Positions 1 to 8,691 of a stretch of 64,000 bases of DNA are shown here, one piece after another. The notes below the pieces were generated by a model, which searched no databases, had not been told where the DNA came from, and saw only the letters and a list, made by a program, of their open reading frames with translations. Both the position numbers and the translations under genes were made by a program. Origin of the DNA: Lonicera japonica (Eukaryota > Streptophyta > Magnoliopsida > Dipsacales > Caprifoliaceae). Numbering within the stretch: the stretch's first letter is position 1; the number at the start of each line of letters is the position of its first letter. The stretch lies in contig CM038471.1 of the NCBI GenBank assembly GCA_021464415.1, forward strand, positions 73,076,851 to 73,140,850. Direction: 5' to 3'.

Positions 1-690
1 TCCCTTAAAAGTTAAAACTAAGCCAGAAAAGAAAAAGAAAAAAAGATTCTTATGAGTTATGACATCAAATACATGGCAAAAAGAATTTGCAAAAAGTTTG
101 AGATTATCCAAGTACTAAAATAATGTTTTATGGTACATTTTCACAAAAGTCACATGGATGAAAATGACGTCCCAACAAAAAATGGAAAACAGGATTGGTC
201 GGTGTTCAGGAATACTACATTCTTGTATGAGATTGATTGTCCAAGTTTCATTTTTTTTTCCTAAATAACAACGGTTGGATTTTGCACTATTAGCGTTATT
301 GTCAATGCTTTAGGTTTGTTGATGTGGTGAGAAATAATATGAAGAATTTTTGGCCATTCATTACTCATAATTACAGACGCTAACAATCCGTTTAAATTGA
401 GAGGAGAGAATAGAAAAAAAATAGTTAATTAGCTAGGAGGGGGAGAAATAAGAAAATATAATTTAACATCCCCCAAACTCAAGAAGGCTAGGAGAGTATT
501 CTGAGTTTGGAAAAAGACAAGCCGGATAGACAAACTATCACGTAGACGAACGAGCCAGGCAAGCCTTGGTCAGGTTTGGGTTTTAGAAAATAGACTGGGT
601 TTACGTTTTCCTTTTTAAAAACCCAACCCAACCCACATACATATACATAAATATATTAATATGAAAAGCCCATCTCTATTACATACATGC
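1..690. other. Gene-free AT-rich flank
   Basis: I see no coding region. The stretch is AT-rich, with a T/A-run region near 250-480 and a short block near 560-640 rich in GGGTTT and AACCC words, which could be a diverged hAT-like end. Nothing firm can be assigned. Confidence 0.5.
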
Positions 691-1605
691 ACGCACAAAG
701 GTAGAACTTTGAAGCCTAGATGCTTCTCAAAACCAATGTGTCAAGAATCATCCGACCTGGCATTATAATTAGTGGCTGCAAGCTACTTAGTATTAGATGC
801 TCTAATGATCTTAAGCTTCTTCAGAACTTGAATTGCTATGATCCTCTTAGGAAGGGAGATTTCATTATTACCAAATGGCTTCCTCCAAGAAGAGGTACAC
901 TAAAACTGAATACTGATGGTTGTTATAGATTGGCCCAAACCAGCCCAACCCCTAAACCCTAACAATTGCTGTTAACCCTAATGAAATGGCATGTATTTTA
1001 CCATCTCTGATTCAAACCAATTTAGCATTTGAATTTTATCATCTCTGATACCAACCAACTAATGCAAATCAATTCATTTGTATGTAAGCAAATCTCTTTA
1101 AGATGGAAAGAGTTTCCACGGTATTGAATTTTCAACAAACCAAACACAAGCTGAAAATCTAAAAGGGGTTCATCGCTCTTCTCTAGTTTGGTTTCGGCAT
1201 CACATTATACCACTTAAGTGGACTATATTAGCTTGGAAATGGTTTAACGATAAGTTGCCTTTTGATGAAGAAATTCAGTCAAAAGGTATCAATTTGGCCT
1301 CTAAATGTAACGGTTACTCCAACCCTCTAGTTGAAAATCTTAGCTATGTGATGGTTCAAAGTGAACTAGCTTAGAAGATTTGGAAGTATATAGAGGGTAA
1401 AATGCAAATTCATAGCACAGCAACAAGCCTTCATGCTAAATTATTGGAATAGCAGATTGCTAAAGCTCATTCCCCTTGTCATAATAAGGCCACTCTCTCA
1501 TTAATTCGTACAGGAGTGTGCTGGGAGCTTTGGTGCTACAGGAATGGGAGTAGATTTGATGATAGACACAAAAACATTGATGGACTTTCACATTAGAGCA
1601 GGACT

Positions 1606-1975
1606 TTGAATTGGATGCAGGACTTTCACATTCACAACAGTCCATTAGAGCCATTTTAAATGGTCACAACAGTTGTGCAGATTTGAATTGGATGCAGGAC
1701 TTTCACATTCATCCTAAACCAGTTAGGGGTGCCACATGTCAGTTCACAAGATGGTCGAAAACAAGGTGTGCCAGAATTAAATTGAACACTGATGGCTGTT
1801 CAAAGATGGTTGTAAACATTCATCCTAAACCAGTTGTGCATATTTGAATTGGATGCAGGAGTTTCACATTCATCCTAAACCAGTTAGGGGGGCCACATGT
1901 CAGTTCACAAGATGGTTGAAAACAAGGTGTGGCAGAATTAAATTGAACACTGATGGCTGTTCAAAGGGTAAGCCT
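1606..1975 (+). repeat. Local tandem duplication inside the RNase H remnant
   Basis: A segment starting TTGAATTGGATGCAGGA and running to the KLNTDGCSK motif occurs at about 1682-1808 and again at about 1845-1968, nearly identical. A third, truncated start lies at about 1608. The copies are tandem and of the same strand, so this is a local duplication and not an independent insertion. Confidence 0.8.
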
Positions 1976-2056
1976 ATGTGGTGGTGGCAGTCTCCTCAGA
2001 GATTCTTCGAGCAAAGTCATTTGCGCTATAGCTGATTTCTATGGCTATGGTTCTAA

Positions 2057-2358
2057 GAGCATCCACAATGGGGAACTTAGTGATATGGTAAGTAGGGTAT
2101 ATTTGAACGTAGAGAGAGAGAGAGACTGCAAACACCCAATAGTTGGGCGGCCGAAGTCCAGAAACCACAGTGTGACATCCCACCCTAAAAGCCACACAGT
2201 GTGGTGTATGGTCAGGAACATAGCTGAACTCAACTTCACCATTCCCCTATACTATGGAACAGTGTTTTACCCTACCTACCTTAACCATTGCGTGCCCTTG
2301 TAGGGAAAGTTTGCCTACTCACCCTACACTAGCTTACAATTGTGGTCTGTGGATGCTC
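2057..2358. mobile_element. MITE with GAGCATCCACA terminal inverted repeats
   Basis: The element begins GAGCATCCACA and ends TGTGGATGCTC, 302 bp in all. It splits the RNase H reading frame of the surrounding LINE remnant, which resumes immediately after it. Flanks are TAA on the left and AAA on the right, compatible with a 3-bp PIF/Harbinger (Tourist)-type duplication that has picked up one change. It contains a short GA-repeat at about 2112-2124. The same TIR type recurs at 13525-14190 and 57228-58175. Confidence 0.75.
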
Positions 2359-2502
2359 AAATGTGCTAGCTGAAACCAAAGCTCTTCTTCAAGGCTTATT
2401 ATTATTTCTTATGATATCAGAAAGATAAGGGCTTTGCTTCGTCAATTTACTTGCACACTTTCTCATGTATGTAGATAAAGTTATAGGGCAGCTGACTTGT
2501 TT

Positions 2503-3862
2503 TTTTTTTTGATCAGAAACAAAGATTATATTGAAAAAAAACAGGATTACAAGCAAAAGTGAGACTGAGAGTGGACAAGACGTCCACAGCCAGCCCCAAA
2601 AAAACAGCGAAAAAACAAAAAATTACAAAAGACATCCAAAGCCTCAGCACACCACGCCTCAACACACAGCAAAAAGATCACCCACCCAACCTACTCTAAA
2701 AATAAACCAACAAAACAAACTAAAGAACCAGGCTTAAGATACCACATTCCAACACTCTGCTACACTAAAGCAGCTTTCCAATCTCTAGCTATATCAGAAA
2801 CCGAAAGACCTCCAAACCCATTTGAAGTAAAGGCCCACAAAGAAGCCAAAGCCTAGATTTTGAGCCAAATCTCTACCGCATCTTCCTCCTTACCTTCGAA
2901 GATTCTGGAATTCCTCTCTCTCCACACACACCATAAAACCGCCAGACAACTACTTCTCCATAACTTTTTAGACTTCTTCTTATCACCCTTAAAATACCAT
3001 CTCTCTATAAGAAGATTGTGCCACGAACTTGGAGAAGCAGTAACCATGTCAAATTCGCTACGGATATTGCACCATATATAGTGCACAAAAGAGCAATGCA
3101 AAAGCAAGTGATCTAAATTTTCCCCACTCTTCTTACACATAACACACCACGAGGGAGATAAATGCAGATACGGCCTTCTGATCTGCATCGAATCTGCCGT
3201 ATTTACCTTCTTATGCGCAGCAAGCCAGGCCAGAACTTTCACTTTTGACGGAACTCCGTTCTTCCAAACCATGTCATGAGGCTCAAAATCCCCTGCAACC
3301 GTGCATCGTGTAATAATCTCAAAGAATGACTTTGTTGTGAATTGACCAGATTCATCTCCCACCCACACTCTGGAATCCCTTTCGCTTCTGAGAATATTAC
3401 AATTTCTAATAAACCCCAACATTTCCACATACTCCAATTCCTCTTCTTCCGTTAGATTTCTACGAAGAATAATGTTCCACACAACATCATTATTTGAACT
3501 CCAACTCATATTAGACTCAATTGACGACTCCGGATGGATAGCCAATCTAGCTATTCTAGGGAATTTAACAGACAGAGTTAATTCACCCACCCATTTATCA
3601 CTCCAAAACCGGATCTTGGCACCATCGCCTACTTTATATCTGATATTTCCCTTAAATTTCTCTAACCCTCCGGAAATTGCCTTCCAAGGATTGCGATGTG
3701 TCCCCCTAGACACCACATTCGAATCCCACCCATTCTCTTGAATCCCATACTTACTTTTAATAATAGAGTGCCAAAAAGCGTTTTGTTCTACCGGAAATCT
3801 CCATAACCACTTCCCCAACAGCGCTTCATTTCTATTTATCAAATTTCCAATGCCCAACCCTT
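2503..3862 (-). mobile_element. 5'-truncated LINE insertion, minus strand
   Basis: A poly-T run at about 2500-2511 on the plus strand marks the poly-A tail of a minus-strand LINE. The body extends to about 3862, where the plus-strand RNase H frame of the older element resumes. The reverse-transcriptase catalytic region is absent, so the copy is 5'-truncated, as is usual for LINEs. No clear target-site duplication can be separated from the poly-T. Confidence 0.8.
2760..3857 (-). pseudogene. LINE ORF2 C-terminus with zf-RVT domain, one premature stop
   Basis: The open part (2853-3857, 334 codons) opens with MGIGNLINRNEALLGKWLWR, a conserved plant LINE segment just downstream of the reverse-transcriptase core. 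It then carries a zf-RVT zinc-binding domain (WKNGVPSKVKVLAWLAAHKK, RRPYLHLSPSWCVMCKKSGE, DHLLLHC). A TAG at 2853-2855 ends the frame. The same frame continues beyond it with a plausible ending (SDIARDWKAALV) to a stop at about 2760-2762, so there is a single premature stop in an otherwise well-kept frame. This suggests a fairly young copy. It is not a host gene. Confidence 0.85.
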
Positions 3863-3995
3863 AGCTAACTATGGCTGTAAATCTGAGAAAAGTTGGGTTT
3901 TTGATAGGTGGGAGGATTTTCCCCATTTGTTCAAGGGGATTGTTAAGCTTGATTGTATAGGTTTGCCTAATTTGAGGTGTAAAAAGTATAGTTGA

Positions 3996-4985
3996 TTAAT
4001 AAAATTTTAGGGGTTAGCAATTGCTCCTGTGTGAAAGCAAAAATGAACCAAACACAACCTTGGTTTCTTAAGCTTCATTACTAACTAGACCAATGGGTCT
4101 AGTTTCAGCAATCATAGTGCTCACTTCAGCTCCTCACTTAGGGTTTGTGTGCCTCGGAACCCCCCTCCCTCCTTTTTAATTTCTTCTTTCTGAAAACAAA
4201 AAAACCACTAGCCGTCTAGCACTTGCCAATAAATTTGTTCTCTAAAGTCTAAGCCCATTTCTGAAAAATTAATAGTCAAAACAATGATTAACTTGAATAT
4301 CAAGCATTTAGTTGCCTATGCTCATGTGTGTGTACGTAAATAATATAATTATACATCTACTCACCTAAAGGCGTCTTAGACTGCAGCAACTATGTCTTTA
4401 CCAACTACACTACACTACACTACAACAATAGCGCTAGTTTTAGCGGACATAGCACTTCCTTCTCACTCAAGTGTTGTGTGTTTTAGAGTGGGCATATTAG
4501 TCTCTAAAGTGTAAATCCATTTCAAAAACTATTGATCAATGAAAGATGAAAGTTAAAACAAAGATTACCATGCACTTAATGTCTATATATATGTATATTT
4601 CGACATATATACACCAATGATTCCAAATGTGTCTTAAACAGCAACAACTACAAGTCTTCATCAATTACTAGCAAAATGGACAAGTCATTATCAAAGGAAC
4701 CTTCAGCCTTCTAATTTAGAGGAAAAGCATGATTTTGTATGACAACGTATTTAACCACAAATTTGCCCCCCAAGAGCCACAACGAATTCTGATTTATAAT
4801 CTAGAAGCACAACAAATTGTAAAAGCACCAACAAAATCAAAGATATTGAATTACAAAAGCTAATTCCATCAAGCAAATTCAAAATCTTGAATATTAATAT
4901 ATGAAAAGAACTAAACATTAGTACCAAAATTGAAATACCCAAAACCTTGTTGAAGACTCGAAGCAAATTGCCAAGAAAGAGGGTG
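3996..4985. other. Intergenic and probable 3' UTR of the L1-domain gene
   Basis: No gene is seen. There is a short CACTA-word run at about 4410-4431. The final ~250 bases next to 4987 probably include the 3' UTR of the minus-strand gene, but I could not place a poly-A signal with certainty. Confidence 0.4.
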
Positions 4986-4986
4986 A

Positions 4987-6258
4987 TCATGCTGCTGACT
5001 TTTTCTTACTTTTCTTAACCTTTGCTTCCAAAGTGACACTCTTCAATGCTTCCTTCTTGTCCATTTTCGATGGCCGTTTCTCATTGTTCTTGCTTTCAAC
5101 TACATCCTTCTTTTTCTTCTTACCCACAATTCCAACACTACCCACATCATCATTCTGTCTCTTCTCCATCTTTCTCTTGGCCTTTCGATCGCCATTCAAA
5201 TCACCAAGAACCTTCCCCTTTGCCGAATGTCTCTTCTTTCTCTTCTTTCCCACGGATTCACCACTACCCAAATCAATATCCTCATTCTTGTCACTCTCAT
5301 TCACATCTTCAACCTTCTCAACACCCAATTCATCTTCATCAACACTAACATCCATATACCTAACCTCGTGAATCCTCCCCTTTTTTCTACCCAATTTCCC
5401 ATCTTTCTTCGCCTCTTCTTTCACCTCCAATTTTTCATCCCCAACCTCATCAACGCTATTTTTAAGCCCCTCAATCTTCAACTTCACATCGGGCAAAGAC
5501 TGATAAATAGGCAAAGCCAAAGACTCCGACACCTTCAAATGCAAAGACCTCAACCCACCCCATTTCTTGGGAACAAACTCAACCAACCCATCAATTGCAG
5601 CATGCACGTTCTCAACAATCTCCCCACTCTCCATACTCACCTTCCCAACTTTCACCACACAACAAGTCCCCTCCCTCATCCACAACAAACCCACACTACA
5701 ACCTACCTCAATTTGCCTCTTCCAATTCTTATGCTCCAAATTCACCCCCAAAGGCAACTTCTTTTTCTTGAAAAACTCCTTCCCCAAAAGCTTAGGCAAC
5801 AAAGGAATAACCCTCTTGTCAGCAAAGAACAAATCATAACTATCGCATAACTGCCTCTTCTTTTGAAAAGGCTTGTAATCAGTCTTCAATTTTGACAGCT
5901 TAAGCACCTTTGAAACCCTAATTTCTTCATTCTTGATCTTCTTCTTGGCTATGTCTGAGGTTAAATTTGATTTGGGTCTGTCATCAATTATCAAACAGAT
6001 TTCAGAGGAAGATGAATGAAGAGGGTGAGGTAAAGGGAATTTAAAAGGGTTTGTTCTACCACCATTGGAGGGTATTTTCTTTAGGGTTACAATTAGGTAA
6101 ACGAAATCTTCTTGGGGTAACAGTTGGGGCTTTTGGGAGTTTGATTGGGTGTCTTTCCATTTGAGGAGTGCACTTACTGCCTTTGATATTGTTTCTTGGC
6201 TGACCTTGGAGTTGGAAATGGTGGATGATGGTGGAGGTTGAGGGCTAGCAGTCGCCAT
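4987..6258 (-). CDS. Ribosomal L1 domain-containing protein 1 (RSL1D1)-like, nucleolar
   Basis: The intronless reading frame encodes 423 residues. The N-terminal half reads as a ribosomal L1 (L1p/L10e) fold of the plant RSL1D1/Cic1-Utp30 type: SQETISKAVSALLKW, then LIVTLKKIP, an ICLIIDDRPKS strand, the YDLFFADKRVIPLLPKLLGK segment typical of L1 proteins, and a strand around CCVVKVGKVSMESGEIVENV. The C-terminal ~170 residues are an acidic/lysine-rich tail with several nuclear-localisation-like clusters (GKKRKKRHSAKGK, KKSKKKSAA). Family members are nucleolar factors linked to ribosome assembly; here that role is inferred. I chose the ATG at 6258 (MATASPQ) over an in-frame ATG at 6306 because homologues begin near the L1 fold; the upstream 16 residues look like 5' UTR. 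The promoter carries ribosome-biogenesis motifs. Confidence in the family is high. Confidence 0.88.
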   Translation of the reverse strand: MATASPQPPPSSTISNSKVSQETISKAVSALLKWKDTQSNSQKPQLLPQEDFVYLIVTLKKIPSNGGRTNPFKFPLPHPLHSSSSEICLIIDDRPKSNLTSDIAKKKIKNEEIRVSKVLKLSKLKTDYKPFQKKRQLCDSYDLFFADKRVIPLLPKLLGKEFFKKKKLPLGVNLEHKNWKRQIEVGCSVGLLWMREGTCCVVKVGKVSMESGEIVENVHAAIDGLVEFVPKKWGGLRSLHLKVSESLALPIYQSLPDVKLKIEGLKNSVDEVGDEKLEVKEEAKKDGKLGRKKGRIHEVRYMDVSVDEDELGVEKVEDVNESDKNEDIDLGSGESVGKKRKKRHSAKGKVLGDLNGDRKAKRKMEKRQNDDVGSVGIVGKKKKKDVVESKNNEKRPSKMDKKEALKSVTLEAKVKKSKKKSAA

Positions 6259-6319
6259 TGGAGTGCGTGTGTGTGTTAGGGCAGAGTATGATTCTAGTGC
6301 ATACAAAATTTGATTGGTT

Positions 6320-6382
6320 CGTGTTAGGGTTTAGAGTTACAGCACTCGCTAGGGTTTAGGGCTTGGGCCGGTTTGGGCCTAT
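6320..6382 (-). promoter_or_regulatory. Telo-box and site II promoter motifs of the L1-domain gene
   Basis: Read on the minus strand, two AAACCCTA telo-boxes (complement at 6325-6333 and 6350-6358) sit just upstream of the start codon. Two RGCCCA/TGGGCC site II elements follow at 6364-6369 and 6374-6379. In plants this pairing is the recognised signature of ribosomal-protein and ribosome-biogenesis promoters (TCP and telo-box binding factors). It supports the nucleolar assignment. Confidence 0.7.
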
Positions 6383-6389
6383 CTGTGGC

Positions 6390-7840
6390 TGAGTTATAGC
6401 ATTTTGGTCGGGCCACCTTGACTTTAGTCAAAATACATGTTGCTTTTAGCGTGAACGGATGAAAGCCATCGAAAAGCTCAGTACCAAACCGTAGGGACGG
6501 CTAACAAATTGTGTACTCAAAAAAGAACATGTCATGGAAGAATTTTCAACATTCATTGTAGAGAGCGGAGCTAGTTCAAGACATCTCTTCCTTTACACCG
6601 TGTTTGTTGGAACTGGCAAAGTCGAACAACTTAACCAAATCGATGTTTTTGGATTAATTCGGTTAGGTTGAATCGGGTATTTTGATCAATTGGCTAGTTT
6701 TGGTTCCAAAAAATTATGAACCGAATTTTAGTTTGTTTTTGGGTTCATCTTCAATATTTTAATTAACATTTACACAAAACATTAAGTTTGAAAAAAATAT
6801 TCTCCAATAGTATTTTTGTAACTTATTGCGTACATTTTGAAAGAACTAATAAAATAACGACACAAGTTAGATGTTATTTTATATAATTTTATATTTTTTC
6901 CTTTAGTTTTTTTTAAATACAATATAAATTTTGAATTAAAAGTTTAATATTTTAAAATTTTAGTAAAAAAATTGGAGGAAGAAAAAGTTGGAGTAGCATT
7001 GTAAAGTGGAAGTGTACTTTACACATCCAATTTACACAAAACCTATTTTTAAAAGACCGTTGAAAATGAATTTTTTTATAAGTTTTATAAATTTTACACA
7101 AAACATTAATATAGAAGACTATTGAAGATGTTTTAAGTTCACATAAGGCGGCCTCCTTCGCAATTAACAACTTTTATTATTCTTCTATTTAAGTATTGAT
7201 ATTTAATACTTATTTGAATAGCATGTTATGTTTTTTATAGTTTGTCGGTTGATATAAATTTAAATTTGAAAAAAAAATCTCATTTTTTTCTTTAATTTTA
7301 TGAGAGAAGAATTTTTTGGTGAAAGAAAAAAAAATAGATAGAGAACTGAAAATGTACCCAAACCAACCCAAGAACTAACCGGGTTAGGTCAATTCAGTTC
7401 TGACTCGGTTATGGGTCCAAAACTATGAAACCGAACCGTTTCGGTTCTGGTAGAACTAACCCAACTTGACCCATGCACCCCACCTTAAGATTATTTGGTA
7501 TTTTCGGTTCTACCCTTTAAAAGCCGAGCATATATCATTACAATTTTATGCTCACTTAGTAATGGTATCTGCTTGACTTATTTTAAAAAAAGAAAAGAAC
7601 GAGCTGCACCTCTAATAATATAATTTCCATACATAGAAGTAGTTTTTGCAATAAACATGCAAGTATATCTACAATAATGCTTCTTTCGTGCAGCGAAAGG
7701 TTTTCTCTCGAGTATTAAAAGAAAATTCATCTCTTAATTTCCGTTTGACAACAATATAAAAAATTGTAAAAATAAAATAAAATAATTTGATTTGTGTGAA
7801 AGGTTGAAAAATAAGTTGATGCATGTTGTGATGTTAACTC
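6390..7840. other. Gene-free, AT-rich, with diverged TE-like inverted words
   Basis: There is no coding sequence. Words of the GGTTAGGT/AACCGGGTT type near 6655-6690 and 7375-7450 resemble the ends of a hAT-like element of about 0.85 kb, but the termini cannot be paired cleanly. A fragment at about 7735-7840 matches the start of the MITE that follows at 7844. Confidence 0.4.
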
Positions 7841-7843
7841 TTA

Positions 7844-8307
7844 CGCTCCATTTGATAGCAACATAAAAAAAAGGTAAAAGAACATTTTATATGTGTGAGA
7901 AGTTTCAAAATAAGTTGATGTACATGGTGAAATTTATTCTTATTTTTTTGCTTCTTTCACGAATTTTTTTTTTTGTGAAGAAGAAACTATTCTTCATAAA
8001 AAATAAAGAAGACGTAGAACATCTACTTATAAAATGAGTATGAGATAGAAAGTATGTTAGTACATACTCCAACTTATTTTTTAACTTCTCACAAAATATA
8101 TGTTGTTATTATTATATATTTTTTTTCATTTTTTATTTGCTTTCAATCTATGCTTTTTGGCTCTTTTATAAAAAAACTGAGAAAGAAATTTTTTTACAAT
8201 AAATAAAGAAGGACGGGAGTCGTGTACTCATCATAAGTATCAACTTATTTTTTAATTTTTTATACAAATTAATAATTTTATTTTTCATATTAGTATTAAA
8301 TAGAGCC
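7844..8307. mobile_element. Tourist-like MITE (GCTCCATTTGATA ends)
   Basis: The left end (CGCTCCATTTGATAGCAACAT) matches the reverse complement of the right end (GGCTCTATTTAATACTAATAT) over about 20 bases. TTA precedes the left end and TAG follows the right end, a degraded 3-bp duplication. It has no coding content. It is related to the GGCTCCGTTTGATT family in and after the PAO gene. Confidence 0.6.
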
Positions 8308-8370
8308 TAGCGTCTTAATAAGTATATGTTTGTTCATGAGTTCCATGGTAATTACATACCTTTTTTTTTT

Positions 8371-8392
8371 TTGTTGTTGTTGTTGTTGTTGT
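8371..8392. repeat. (TTG)n microsatellite
   Basis: About seven tandem TTG units follow a T-run. Confidence 0.8.
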
Positions 8393-8589
8393 AGGCCACC
8401 GCCAAAAATGCTTATAGGAGTGGATTTTTGCAGTCCAAATCCAAAAAGGGCTAAGGAAGACATTGGCCCAATAGACATCGTTTATACATCCCCTCTTCTA
8501 ATTTGCAATGAGAATACGCAGGAATGAAAAAGTAGTACTCGATCACTCTATCCTCTAAAGCCGTAAACTGCGTGTCTGTACATTTCTAT

Positions 8590-8691
8590 GGCTTCCCACG
8601 TGTAACACTACGTCTTAACTTCCTTCTTCCCATATTATAATGAACGTTAATACCACCATTTGATCCTCAAAACTCCCTTCTAACATATAAA
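8590..8691 (+). promoter_or_regulatory. Promoter/5' UTR of the PPR gene with a G-box
   Basis: A perfect G-box CACGTG lies at 8597-8602, and an AT-rich TATA-like stretch (ATATTATAAT) at about 8631-8640, 50-60 bases before the ATG. The G-box is recognised by bZIP/bHLH factors in light and stress responses. A role here is inference. Confidence 0.4.

Larger units (their letters stand above)
700..3995 (+). pseudogene. Decayed LINE remnant (zf-RVT plus RNase H type), interrupted twice
   Basis: Plus-strand frames show scattered pieces of a plant non-LTR retrotransposon 3' end. Around 1195-1560 a reverse-transcriptase zinc-binding (zf-RVT)-like stretch can be read (LKWTILAWKWFNDKLPFDEE, then CWELWCYRNGSRFDD) with in-frame stops. 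The RNase H start motif (KLNTDGC) appears three times, near 907, 1780 and 1944. The RNase H body is cut by a MITE at 2057-2358. The frame resumes after it (NVLAETKALLQGL), is cut again by a minus-strand LINE at about 2503-3862, and resumes at about 3863 (LANYGCKSEKSWVFDRWEDF). No intact ORF remains. Family assignment is by motif recognition. Whether all fragments come from one original copy is inference. Confidence 0.7.

Noticed and set aside
4405..4470. CACTA element end at CACTACAACAATAGCG
   Set aside because: The CACTA words are part of a simple tandem repeat and no opposite terminus was found nearby.
5033..5850. Long plus-strand open frames opposite the L1-domain gene (for example 5227-5850)
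   Set aside because: They are antisense shadows of a conserved minus-strand gene; their residues (Leu/Ile/Asn/His-rich, low complexity) show no domain.
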